Assembly: GCA_005888755.1 (NCBI GenBank)
Contig: VBBQ01000014.1
Location: 1-34,482, forward strand
Direction: 5' to 3'
From: Candidatus Bathyarchaeota archaeon
GTDB taxonomy: Archaea > Thermoproteota > Bathyarchaeia > 40CM-2-53-6
DNA length: 34,482 bases
Shown: piece after piece, positions 25,337 to 33,797 of the stretch
How the letters are laid out: each line of letters starts with the position of its first letter
How positions within the stretch are numbered: the first letter of the stretch is position 1
Notes under the pieces: generated by a model
What the model was told of the DNA's origin: nothing
What the model saw: only the letters and a program-made list of their open reading frames with translations
Database searches by the model: none
Translations under genes and position numbers: made by a program

Positions 25337-27349
25337 TTACATTCGTTCCGCAAGTTCTAGCCCAAGAAGCCCAGCTAGGGTCTTCAAGACCGTTCTGACG
25401 GCTAGAACAATGGCGACTCTTTCCCACTTGAGTTCGTCGTTGCTGACGTGGGAGATGTCGGATTTTTCGTAGAACTCGTGAAATCTCTGGGCAAGCAGAT
25501 TGGCGGACAGGCAGAGCAGGGTTGGGTTGAGGTCATCGGCGGCCTCAGCGAATGTTTCAGGAAGCTTGGAAAGCTCTAGGACTAGCGCCTGTTCGACCGG
25601 GTCTGTCAATAGGTTGAACGCCTTTGGTTCGGCTATCTTCCCTAGCTTCCGAAGAATTCCGGAACTCCTTGTGTATGCATAATTGATGAAAGCGGCGCTG
25701 TTCGTTTCGAAGTTTAGGACCTTGTCCCAAACAAAGTTCGTGGCTTTGACAGCTTCAACTGAGAGAATGGCATACCTAACGGCTGAAATCGCGATTCTCT
25801 CAGCTGTCCTTTGCCTAAGCTCCTCGGGAATGCTTGGCGATCGTCGATCCACCTCTGTCTTCGCGCGAGTGAGAGTTTCGTCTAGGACTTGATCGAAGGT
25901 CACGTACCGGCCCCGCCTGGCCGACATCCCTTGTCCTTCTAGCAACATGTGGCCGATGGGGAAGTAGATGAACTTCTCAGCCTCCTTCCTGTGCCCGGTA
26001 ATCCAGAATGCCACCTTGACTTGGAACTGTGCAAGAGACTGTTCAGAACCGATCACATTGATGACCCTCTCAGCGTTCTCGAACTTGTAAAGCGTGTATG
26101 CAATGTCTCGAGTTGCGTAGAGGGAGGTTCCATCGGACCGGAGCAGAGTTAGCGGGGGAAACTCGAACGTGGGCGACACTCCAAGTGTCTCGCGTAAGCC
26201 GAATTTTTCGACTGCCTTGGCTACGTCGAGCTCTAATGCTCCTCCCTTGTTGAAGGTGAAACCTGACTCTTTCAGCCGGCCGACGAGTTCAGCGACCCGT
26301 CCCGTCCAGAGGAGATCACTCTCCCAGTCCCACTGGTCGAAGCGGATGCGAGCTCTTCGCAGAGTCTCCGCGAACCCCGTCAGAATTATCTGGGTGACAC
26401 GCCTCACCAGCGCCGTGGTATCAAGATCTTTTTTCTCGTACTTCCTGATGAGGTCGCTGATCGATTTCTCAGGGTCTGGGTCCTTGGAGATTAGCTTGTT
26501 CAGTCTGTCGAATTCTTGTGGGTATTTGCTTTGAAGGTCTGCAGCTACGCCTACCCACTTGTCGAGGGATTTGGTTGTGGCAACGAGGTCCGTGTCTGAC
26601 GCGTTTGTCTTCTTGAATAGCACAAGTCGTTTCTTCAGTTCCTCAATCTCGACAAGCGTTGCGGTCACGGAGTAGATTTTTCCGATGAAATGATCTGGCT
26701 TCCCCTCTGGAGTCGGCTCGCCGAGTAGTTTGTAGCCATAGGCCATGATGACTACCTGTCTGCCCGTGTCGTCAATGTAGAAATGGGTCCGAACGTTGTG
26801 TCCTCTCGCCGCCAAGAGGCGCGCAAGTGCGTCTCCGAATATCGCGCCCTTGGCTGTGCCAATGTGGATTGGTCTGGCGGGGTTCGCGCTAGTATGCTCA
26901 ACAACGGTCCTCTCTGGAGCATGCGTCTTGAGGAGTCCGTACTCGGATCCATACTGTCGAACGGACTTGAGAGTGAGCTCTGTGAGCCTTGCAAGGTTTG
27001 CGCGGAAATTCACGTAGCCAGGCTCAGTCGCCTCAACCGATTCGACAAGGTCGAGTTTTGCGACTTTCTTTGTGGTCTCTGCTAACGTCTTGGCTACTTC
27101 GATTGGCCTCTTCTTCTGGATTTTTGCTAGCTCGAAACTCAGCGAGCTTGCTAGGTGTCCAAAGGTCGGATTGGGTGGATCTTCGAGGGTTGACCCAATA
27201 TCGAGGCTTGGAAAGCTCTGTCCCGAGGTTTTCTTGAGAGATGAGTATCCCGCTTTCAACGCGGTCTCGCATTCGCGCCTGAAAGATCCGAAAGGGTCGG
27301 ACTGATCCTGTCTCTCATGTCCAATTGTCTGTACCAAGTCCGAATTCAC
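25337..27349 (-). CDS. argS: Arginyl-tRNA synthetase
   Basis: 670 residues, class I. Residues about 20-120 form the Add-1 domain that recognises the tRNA D-loop. The first signature is HTSANPARPIHIGTAKGAIFGD with HIGT (162-165) in place of HIGH. FYIDDTGRQV follows. The second signature region is GMSARRGRYVTFDQVLDE (near 465), replacing KMSKS; arginine enzymes often vary here. The C-terminus is the helical anticodon-binding domain ending LAGLLGLELAERM, with the family's terminal Met. A GTG start is read at 27349; no better start is apparent. An intron-bearing tRNA-Arg begins 142 bases away on the other strand. Confidence 0.96.
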   Translation of the reverse strand: MNSDLVQTIGHERQDQSDPFGSFRRECETALKAGYSSLKKTSGQSFPSLDIGSTLEDPPNPTFGHLASSLSFELAKIQKKRPIEVAKTLAETTKKVAKLDLVESVEATEPGYVNFRANLARLTELTLKSVRQYGSEYGLLKTHAPERTVVEHTSANPARPIHIGTAKGAIFGDALARLLAARGHNVRTHFYIDDTGRQVVIMAYGYKLLGEPTPEGKPDHFIGKIYSVTATLVEIEELKKRLVLFKKTNASDTDLVATTKSLDKWVGVAADLQSKYPQEFDRLNKLISKDPDPEKSISDLIRKYEKKDLDTTALVRRVTQIILTGFAETLRRARIRFDQWDWESDLLWTGRVAELVGRLKESGFTFNKGGALELDVAKAVEKFGLRETLGVSPTFEFPPLTLLRSDGTSLYATRDIAYTLYKFENAERVINVIGSEQSLAQFQVKVAFWITGHRKEAEKFIYFPIGHMLLEGQGMSARRGRYVTFDQVLDETLTRAKTEVDRRSPSIPEELRQRTAERIAISAVRYAILSVEAVKATNFVWDKVLNFETNSAAFINYAYTRSSGILRKLGKIAEPKAFNLLTDPVEQALVLELSKLPETFAEAADDLNPTLLCLSANLLAQRFHEFYEKSDISHVSNDELKWERVAIVLAVRTVLKTLAGLLGLELAERM

Positions 27350-27458
27350 ACGACGGCCACCGGGTTCAACGCACGCATCTTATTAGAGCATTCTCGGGAC
27401 GTCGAATTCGCAGTGTCCGCTCTTGCGATGCTGATCGCATCTTTCGGTCCATTACTAG

Positions 27459-27466
27459 TTTTTATC
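27459..27466 (+). promoter_or_regulatory. Possible TATA box for tRNA-Arg
   Basis: TTTTTATC centred 29 bases before the first tRNA base, close to ideal for a transcript starting a few bases before the mature 5' end. Confidence 0.5.
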
Positions 27467-27506
27467 ATGCCGGCCCGACAGAGCGCGAGACGGGACCGTA
27501 GTCTAG

Positions 27507-27542
27507 GTCGCGGGCGACCGAAATACATCCCCGCGAGGACAA
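27507..27542 (+). other. tRNA-Arg D-loop intron (36 nt, after position 15)
   Basis: The D-stem strand GTCT pairs with a second GGAC inside the intron (27537-27540), forming the 4-bp central helix; bulges AG^G and AA^C. A perfect 7-bp inner stem TCGCGGG/CCCGCGA stabilises the intron. The intronic GGAC is identical to the true D-stem strand GGAC at 27551-27554. No outer helix is evident, so the motif is the relaxed type. Confidence 0.88.
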
Positions 27543-27566
27543 CCAGGATAGGACATCGGGCTCCGA

Positions 27567-27584
27567 CACCCATGGAGTGGAGAG
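27567..27584 (+). other. tRNA-Arg anticodon-loop intron (18 nt, position 37/38)
   Basis: Central helix CTCC/GGAG is fully Watson-Crick, stacked on the anticodon stem, with bulges GA^C and AG^A. Removal restores loop CTCCGAA. Confidence 0.92.
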
Positions 27585-27742
27585 ACCCGAAGATCGTGGG
27601 TTCAAATCCCACCGGTCCCGCTTTGACGTCATGGACTTTGTACTGCTTTCATTGGCTTTTCAAACTCAGTCACAGTGAGCGAGCACCTAGTTTCACTGGG
27701 TTCTGAGATGGGAGTCTTCTATGGATTCTCCCGGGTTAACAG

Positions 27743-29218
27743 CTACACAGTAGTTAGTGGCCAGGTAGATCGTTTCCGCTGGTCAGAGGTTTCCTGTGGA
27801 GAAGAGACTGCCTCAGCCCACGCTATGACAAAGTCAACCAGCTGATGACGGAGCTCTTCGCCCTTAGACTGAGACCGTCTAAGGGTCCTGATATTATCGG
27901 CCAGTTGAATCGAACCCAACACATCCTTCGTCCATTTCTCAAAATCCCTCCGTCCAATATGGTACTCCAGAGATTCTAATGGCACGATCTTGAGGGCTTT
28001 CAGGAATTCGCCAATTGAGGAGACGAGTATCCCCGAGTATTGTCCAAGACCAGTGTCAAAGTAGAATGACTTGTCCCTTGGGACCGCCATGATCCCATCT
28101 ACGGTAGCGTCCGCTTCAACGCGAGTATTAGGCCACAGTCGACTCCCGGGCAGAATCTTCGCTCGGTCTCCGAGGGTGCAACCCTGCCCGATTATAGCTC
28201 TATCAATAGTTACGTTGTCGCCCACGATCGCTCGCTCACCGATTATCGTTGATTTTATCGAACAATTGCTTCCGATTGCCGTATGACGAAACGTTACCGT
28301 TTGGTCCAAGTATGTCCCTGAGCGTATCTGGGAATCTTCTTCCAAGACCGTTCCAGGTTGGATCTTAACATCATCTCCAATCTTGGCGTCATTGTCGAAC
28401 CATGATGGACCAGAAATCTGAACGCGTTGACCCACCCTGACGTTTCCACTCACGAAAACCCGCGGTTTAGAATTGCCGAGTGCCCTTGCGTCTATAGGAG
28501 CATCTTGATCTAGCCTGCGTAGGACCCAGCCAGTTCCTTCCAAGTAGCCCTTGAGTTCTCCCACGTCCACCCAGAATGACTTGGAAGCGAATCCGAATAG
28601 ATGTTCACCTACTCGCATTAAGTAGGGGAACAGGTCGCGAGCAAAGTCCCATTTTTCATCCTCTACGTAATCGACGACATCGGGTTCGAGAATGTAGAAG
28701 CCAGTGCTCGCAAGGTTACTAAGCGCGGTGCCTAGGGCTGGTTTTTCTAGAAACTTGACAAGTTCCTCTCTCTTCCCCAGAACTGCGACTCCATAGAGGG
28801 ACGGGTCTTCTACTTCAGTCAGGGCGATCGAGACTTCTCCTCCCCTGTCCGAATGAAATTGAACCATTTCGGTCAGGGGGATTTCGCTGATTGTGTCAGA
28901 TTGGACGACCAGAAATGTTTCGTCCAGTAGATGAGCGGCCAGTTTCAGGCTTCCAGCGGTTCCGAATGCGACTCCTTCCGGTTCGACAACGTATGTGATT
29001 TTGACCCCGAACTGGGAGCCGTCGCCTAGATAGCCCATCAGTTGATCTTTGAGATAGCCAACGATGATGATAATGTCGTGGAATCCGTTGGAGGATAGAT
29101 GGGAGAGTACGTAGTGGATTATTGGGTTGGGACCGAGTGGAAGCATTGGCTTAGGCCGGGTAAAGGTGAGAGGTCTTAGACGGGTTCCTTCGCCCCCGGC
29201 TAGAACAACAGCCTTCAA
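27743..29218 (-). CDS. NDP-sugar pyrophosphorylase with beta-helix and fused DUF5752-like domain
   Basis: 491 residues. The N-terminal nucleotidyltransferase domain (1-235) has LAGGEGTRLRPLT, the KPMLPLG lysine motif, and VVQSDT (usually LxGD) for the metal. Residues about 255-375 are left-handed beta-helix hexapeptides (IGDDVKIQPGTVLEEDS, IGSNCSIKSTIIGERAIVGD). Residues about 385-475 (FYFDTG...YHIGRRDFEKWTKDVLGS...GEELRHQLVDFV) match the free-standing small protein at 31515, a DUF5752-like domain by my recollection. A glucose- or mannose-1-phosphate substrate is likely; supplying NDP-glucose to the nearby glycogen synthase is inference. ATG start; a TATA-like TTTATACG lies about 70 bases upstream. 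Confidence 0.9.
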   Translation of the reverse strand: MKAVVLAGGEGTRLRPLTFTRPKPMLPLGPNPIIHYVLSHLSSNGFHDIIIIVGYLKDQLMGYLGDGSQFGVKITYVVEPEGVAFGTAGSLKLAAHLLDETFLVVQSDTISEIPLTEMVQFHSDRGGEVSIALTEVEDPSLYGVAVLGKREELVKFLEKPALGTALSNLASTGFYILEPDVVDYVEDEKWDFARDLFPYLMRVGEHLFGFASKSFWVDVGELKGYLEGTGWVLRRLDQDAPIDARALGNSKPRVFVSGNVRVGQRVQISGPSWFDNDAKIGDDVKIQPGTVLEEDSQIRSGTYLDQTVTFRHTAIGSNCSIKSTIIGERAIVGDNVTIDRAIIGQGCTLGDRAKILPGSRLWPNTRVEADATVDGIMAVPRDKSFYFDTGLGQYSGILVSSIGEFLKALKIVPLESLEYHIGRRDFEKWTKDVLGSIQLADNIRTLRRSQSKGEELRHQLVDFVIAWAEAVSSPQETSDQRKRSTWPLTTV

Positions 29219-29644
29219 GGTTCACGCGAGTTCTAGGTCAACGATACCCGCATCCGGCCCCCACAAGAGAGTGAAGCCAGTCACGTATAAAGTGCCTAGA
29301 AGGTGGAAAAGAGGGAATCTCTGACCACAAATCTCTTCCGCTCCTAGCGCCGGCTCGATATTGCAATTCTAACAATTGTGATCCTGGTCATTTGGAGACT
29401 AGTTACCATGACAATACAATCTCAACCAAGGAAAAGAGAGCCGCTAAACCCCTGAGATAAGTGAACCGCGTCCTTGGGGACCGACACCTAGTAGCGGCGA
29501 CGCCGACCGAAGACCCGTCATTGTTGGTATTGCAGGAGAATGCTAAAGAATGCTGATTGCCGCTGTTCCTTCGCTAGTAAGGGTTGCGATACCTAACCCC
29601 TTTAAGTTTCGCAGAAAGGACCCTCTTGAAGAAAGGCACTGCAG
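29219..29644. other. Divergent promoter region between nucleotidyltransferase and GH15 genes
   Basis: About 425 bases. A minus-strand TTTATACG near 29285-29292 could serve the nucleotidyltransferase. A plus-strand TTTAAGTTT near 29602-29610, about 38 bases before the GH15 ATG, could serve the other side. I see no RNA gene or convincing small open frame between. Confidence 0.5.
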
Positions 29645-31486
29645 ATGCTCTCGACAAGCCAGCAAGCCCCGATGGGCAATCGTTCTACCCTAATTACCAT
29701 CGGGAAGAACGGAGAACTCAGGCACCTATTCTGGCCCACACACAACTATCCTCAGCATGTTCGGGGATCTCTACCGGGAATCATGTGCGGAAAGGGTCAA
29801 AACGAATCCTTCAGCTGGTTGACAGACGATCCTTGGACAAGAAGACAGAGATACCTTCCCGACAGCACTATTCTTGAAACAACCTTTACTGATAATCGTA
29901 ATGGTTTCGAAGTAAGGGCCACGGATTTCGTCTTGCCCGGCAGGGACGCCCTTGTCAGAGTTTTCGAGATAGCCAGCAAGAACTTGGCTCCCATCGACAC
30001 AAGTTTCCTCTACTACAACGACTTCGACATAGCTGAAACCCCTATCGGTGATGCGTGCTACTACGACCAGAGATCTGACACGATCGTCTCCTACAAGCGA
30101 AACTATTGGTTCGCCTTTGGAGGCGAGAGACGCTCTTCCGCCCATCAATGCGGGGTCCACGAAGAGGCATCAGATGCCTTCGTTGACGCAAAAGATGGCA
30201 AACTGTCCGGAAACTCTCTCGCCCTATATTCAGGGACGAGAGGAGTGAATTCCTGTCTCAAGTGGGACCTTGGAAGTCTGAATCCAGGTGTAAAGGAACA
30301 ACTTGTTCTCTTGATGTGCTTCGCACACAACAAGCAAGACGCGTTGTCTCTAATCGATACTGCAAGGAAGAGTTCGCTCCCGGAGATGGTTAATGACGTC
30401 AACAAATACTGTCAAGACTGGCTTAGAAATGCCAAAGTTACTAGAGTTCCAAACGCTTGGGAGGACCTGCTCAGAAGGTCTCTTCTAACTCTGAGAACCC
30501 TTGTATCTCCAGATTTCGGAGGAATTGTCGCCGCCCCGACGCTAGAGCCAGATTACAGATACGTCTGGTCCCGAGACGGGACATATGTCGCATATGCGCT
30601 AGACCGCTGCGGCTACCACAAAGATGCAGAGGCCTTCTATCGTTGGTGCAAAGAAGCTCAGGAGCCGAACGGTGGATGGAATCAAAGATACCATATTGAA
30701 AGGACTCCCGCGCCTTCCTGGGGAGAGCAGGAAGACCAGTGCGCCACCATCTTATGGGGCTTCGGACAGCACTACGAGCTGACTAAGAATCGAGATTTTC
30801 TGGAAGCCGTTTGGCCCACTATAAAGAAGGGCGTTGAACATCTCTTGCTCGGAAGGGACCCGGAAACCGGTCTCATCGGGCCGTCGCTGGACCTCTGGGA
30901 AGAGAAGAGCGCGCTACATACCTACACGAACTCAGCGGCATGCGGGGGGCTGAGAGAGAGCGCTGAGGTGGCGTCAGTCCTCGGACATGACGCGCTAGCA
31001 AAGTCTTGGAAGAAAGAGAATGGCATTTTGCAGGGTGCCATTCTGAAGCACCTATGGAGTGAACAGAATAATCGTTTCCTGAAATCAGTTAAGCCCGTGG
31101 ACAATGACATTGACACTGCCATCATAGGACTATCCTTCCCGTTTTGCGTATTACAACCTGACGACCCTAGAATGCTGAGCACGGCTCATCAGATCGAAAA
31201 CGCCTTCCACTACACAGCCGAAGGGATCGGAAGATATCCGAGCGACGTTTACCATGGAGGCAACCCTTGGTTCATTACGACACTCTGGATGGCGTTGTAC
31301 CATTGCCAGCTCGGCAACTACCAGAAGGCCAAGACCCTGATCGACTGGTCTGCAAGACACGTTGATGAGCTCCAGCTTTTCGCAGAACAAGTCAACAGAG
31401 AGAACGGAGAACCTGTTTCCGCCTCGCCCCTAGCATGGTCTCACGCCATGTTCATACTTAGCCTTCTAAGCTTCAAGGAAGCCTAG
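29645..31486 (+). CDS. Glucoamylase-type glycoside hydrolase, family GH15
   Basis: 613 residues, no signal peptide, so it acts on intracellular glucan. N-terminal beta-sandwich (about 1-260; NGELRHLFWPTHNYPQH, RATDFVLPGRDALVRVFE) is followed by an (alpha/alpha)6 barrel. Family signatures: YRYVWSRDGTYVAYALDRCGY (about 303-323), the acid-containing QRYHIERTPAPSWGEQEDQ (about 345-365), GLIGPSLDLWEE, SDVYHGGNPWFITTLW, and AEQVN...PLAWSHAMF with Glu581 as candidate base. It probably releases glucose from glycogen or related alpha-glucan; trehalose-cleaving GH15 enzymes exist and cannot be excluded. The ATG at 29645 is used; another ATG is at residue 10. Located between two glycogen-synthesis genes. 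Confidence 0.92.
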   Translation: MLSTSQQAPMGNRSTLITIGKNGELRHLFWPTHNYPQHVRGSLPGIMCGKGQNESFSWLTDDPWTRRQRYLPDSTILETTFTDNRNGFEVRATDFVLPGRDALVRVFEIASKNLAPIDTSFLYYNDFDIAETPIGDACYYDQRSDTIVSYKRNYWFAFGGERRSSAHQCGVHEEASDAFVDAKDGKLSGNSLALYSGTRGVNSCLKWDLGSLNPGVKEQLVLLMCFAHNKQDALSLIDTARKSSLPEMVNDVNKYCQDWLRNAKVTRVPNAWEDLLRRSLLTLRTLVSPDFGGIVAAPTLEPDYRYVWSRDGTYVAYALDRCGYHKDAEAFYRWCKEAQEPNGGWNQRYHIERTPAPSWGEQEDQCATILWGFGQHYELTKNRDFLEAVWPTIKKGVEHLLLGRDPETGLIGPSLDLWEEKSALHTYTNSAACGGLRESAEVASVLGHDALAKSWKKENGILQGAILKHLWSEQNNRFLKSVKPVDNDIDTAIIGLSFPFCVLQPDDPRMLSTAHQIENAFHYTAEGIGRYPSDVYHGGNPWFITTLWMALYHCQLGNYQKAKTLIDWSARHVDELQLFAEQVNRENGEPVSASPLAWSHAMFILSLLSFKEA

Positions 31487-31514
31487 CTACGTGATCCTGC
31501 GATAGCATCCGGGC

Positions 31515-31865
31515 CTAAGCTGCTTTCTTATGGATCTGATCGATTCGCGTCTTAACAACGTCTACGAGACGTAACCGCAACTGTTCTCCAGAAAACTTCT
31601 TCTCCTTCAAACCGGTGATTTGTTGAGCAAGCGAATTGTCACCCAGCATTCTAAGCCAGTTCTCGAAATCTCCGCGTCCAATGTGGAATTGGATGGAGGC
31701 GATATCAATGCTGCTCAAGACTCCTACAAAGTCGGACAGGTTTCGAGCCGCCGCTCCTGTTGGGGCTCCTATCGACCTGTAGAAATAGAACGCATTCTGC
31801 GGCGGAACATCTCGAAGTAAACTGGCTGTTTCCTTCAAAGTCTTGGGCCGGGGCATGAACCTCAC
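31515..31865 (-). CDS. Free-standing DUF5752-like protein
   Basis: 116 residues from GTG, or 113 from an ATG at 31856 with GAGG just before. FYFYRSIG, ASIQFHIGRGDFENWLRMLGDNSLAQQI and GEQLRLRLVDVVKTRI align with the C-terminal domain of the nucleotidyltransferase at 27743-29218 (shared F-Y-F, S-x-x-F/Y-H-I-G-R-x-D-F-E-x-W, L-A-x-x-I, G-E-x-L-R-x-x-L-V-D). The family name is from memory. It is mostly helical, with no catalytic motif. Its repeated presence in this cluster suggests a role in alpha-glucan synthesis or its control. Divergent from glgA, convergent with the GH15 gene. Confidence 0.82.
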   Translation of the reverse strand: MRFMPRPKTLKETASLLRDVPPQNAFYFYRSIGAPTGAAARNLSDFVGVLSSIDIASIQFHIGRGDFENWLRMLGDNSLAQQITGLKEKKFSGEQLRLRLVDVVKTRIDQIHKKAA

Positions 31866-31952
31866 TTTCGAATTGTTTGATAGAAAGATGGTTTCGCTTT
31901 AGGCTTTCTCTCTTTATTATCCCTTAGAGGATTGCGTTGACACCAATCTGGG

Positions 31953-33779
31953 ATGCTGACGAGGAGAGTGACTTCTCAACAACCATCACTGAATCGGGTG
32001 GCGCGTTCAGTAAACCGAGTTTGGATGCTTAGTTACGAGTGCGCAGGAATAGCACAGGCTGGCGGCTTAGGAGAGGCTGTCGCGGGACTTGCCAGGACCC
32101 TCGCGCAGAACTCCAAGATGGACGTCACGGTTCTGCTCCCGAGTCATGGGAGGCAGCTGGACCAGGATTTGAGAACAGCTTACAGTCTAAAGGACGAGAC
32201 GACTTTCATCGCGAATGGGTACAGAACGGGGACAGACCGCGTCCACTATCATTACCTAGCCGGGATTGAAACGGGCTTCAGAGATTCAGTCCGGTATGTT
32301 CTCGTAAAGGGCCTGGATAGAGAGACTAGTAAATGGCTCGATGACCGAACTCTCTACGATAGCAATGTCATATTTGAAAAAATGAGCCTGTTCGCGAGAA
32401 CAGTGAGGACATACTCAGACTACCTGCTCGCCACGGGGTCGCGTAGCGACCTTCCCGATTTGATCCACGCCCACGACTGGCATATGATCCCGGCAGGAGT
32501 TGCTTTGAAGCAATCTCTTGAGACAAATCGTGTCAAGGTTCCACTGGTATTCACTATCCACCTGCTTGGCAGGGTCTCGTTGCCTTGGCATTACGGATCG
32601 GAGGAGTGGTGTGGAATCCAGGATCTTCAGCATGATGTAATGATTGGAAGGAGGGGGGTCTTCACACTTGGATACCGTCAGGTCTGGGAAGAGTACTGTC
32701 ACAACTCCCTAGAAAGGTTTGGATGTTACGAAGCGAATTATGTCACCTCCGTGAGCAGCTCTTACCTTACCCATGATGTTTCCGATTACGTCGGGAACGT
32801 GATCACTGGGAAGAGTGGACACATCTACAATGGATGCGATTGGGATAACGAAGAGATCAATTCAATGGTTCGAGTCGATCAAGCTAGTGAGAGACCCATC
32901 AGTCTGAATGATCAGTACCTAAATCGCTGGGATCTTAGGAGACACCTTCTCACTCAAGGCCTGGCTCAAGCGAAACCGATAGTTGAGGGTGAAAACAATC
33001 TCGATAGATCTCAAGAACAACAAGATCAGAGCAAGCGGCTGATTGAGCCCTTTGAAGAGGACGGACCTCTCGTTCTCATGACAGGGAGGTTGAGCCCACA
33101 GAAAGGTGTTGATATGCTCCTTGACGCGGTGCCACGCGTTCTCAAAGCACTCCCCGGCACCAAGTTTCTATTCTTCCTATTGCCATCAAATAATCCGGAC
33201 TCAAACAAGTCAACCAGTATGGTTGCTGGAGGTTACCCGAGGAATGTTAGACTCATCTTTGGCAGGGACCCTCCCCTCTATCTCCTTTCCCATGTTGCAG
33301 CGGACGTTTACGCAATGCCCTCGAGGGTGGAGCCCTTCGGGATCAGTGCCCTTGAAGCAATGATCACCGGGAACCCCGTCGTCGGAGCTGACGTGGGCGG
33401 CCTTCGAGAAACAGTTCTTGACATCCAAAAATACGGCGATAGGGGAACAGGAATCTTGACTCCGGCCGAAGACGCCAGATCTCTCTCCTCTGTCCTGATC
33501 TCTATGATCATAACGATGAAGATCGACGAATCATCACAGCGTGGGGAAGTAGACATGAACTATTCGGTGGAAGAGATTCCTTCCAAGCCTATCAGAGAAA
33601 TGGTCGGCAAGAACCCGCGGTTCGGATCGATGATCAGGGAGAACGGCAGGAGCAGAGTTGAAGAGAAGTTCAGATGGAAGAACGCGGGTCTCCTCGCACT
33701 TGCCCGCTACGCAAAGGCGAAACAATTATCCGCGGAGCCAACGGTTGATTCAAAAAGGGGGAAGTCGGCCAGAAACTGA
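31953..33779 (+). CDS. glgA: Glycogen/starch synthase-type glycosyltransferase (GT5-like)
   Basis: 608 residues, GT-B fold. The N-terminal domain begins MLSYECAGIAQAGGLGEAVAGLARTLAQ, the position of the K-x-G-G-L sugar-nucleotide loop of GlgA; here the Lys is not evident (Ala-Gln-Ala-Gly-Gly-Leu). HAHDWHMIPAGVAL is typical. The C-terminal domain has TGRLSPQKGVDMLLDAVPRV and SRVEPFGISALEAMITGNPVVG with the acid Glu pair, then GGLRETV. Residues about 300-360 are a polar insert. ADP- versus UDP-glucose use cannot be told. A TTTATTAT box about 35 bases before the ATG may be the promoter. Convergent with glgB, 18 bases between stops. Confidence 0.9.
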   Translation: MLTRRVTSQQPSLNRVARSVNRVWMLSYECAGIAQAGGLGEAVAGLARTLAQNSKMDVTVLLPSHGRQLDQDLRTAYSLKDETTFIANGYRTGTDRVHYHYLAGIETGFRDSVRYVLVKGLDRETSKWLDDRTLYDSNVIFEKMSLFARTVRTYSDYLLATGSRSDLPDLIHAHDWHMIPAGVALKQSLETNRVKVPLVFTIHLLGRVSLPWHYGSEEWCGIQDLQHDVMIGRRGVFTLGYRQVWEEYCHNSLERFGCYEANYVTSVSSSYLTHDVSDYVGNVITGKSGHIYNGCDWDNEEINSMVRVDQASERPISLNDQYLNRWDLRRHLLTQGLAQAKPIVEGENNLDRSQEQQDQSKRLIEPFEEDGPLVLMTGRLSPQKGVDMLLDAVPRVLKALPGTKFLFFLLPSNNPDSNKSTSMVAGGYPRNVRLIFGRDPPLYLLSHVAADVYAMPSRVEPFGISALEAMITGNPVVGADVGGLRETVLDIQKYGDRGTGILTPAEDARSLSSVLISMIITMKIDESSQRGEVDMNYSVEEIPSKPIREMVGKNPRFGSMIRENGRSRVEEKFRWKNAGLLALARYAKAKQLSAEPTVDSKRGKSARN

Positions 33780-33797
33780 GTATTATCCAAGCTACGC

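Larger units (their letters stand above)
27492..27620 (+). tRNA. tRNA-Arg (anticodon CCG), interrupted by two introns
   Basis: Acceptor GGGACCG (27492-27498) pairs fully with CGGTCCC (27613-27619), followed by discriminator G and no encoded CCA. T-arm GTGGG-TTCAAAT-CCCAC (27596-27612). Anticodon stem TCGGG/CCCGA with loop CT-CCG-A and, after an 18-base intron, A38: anticodon CCG reads CGG (Arg). D-stem GTCT/GGAC encloses a 46-base region. Removing 36 bases leaves the normal D-loop AGCCAGGATA. Variable loop AGATC. The spliced tRNA is 75 bases and every stem closes. It lies divergently beside argS, its cognate synthetase. Confidence 0.94.
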
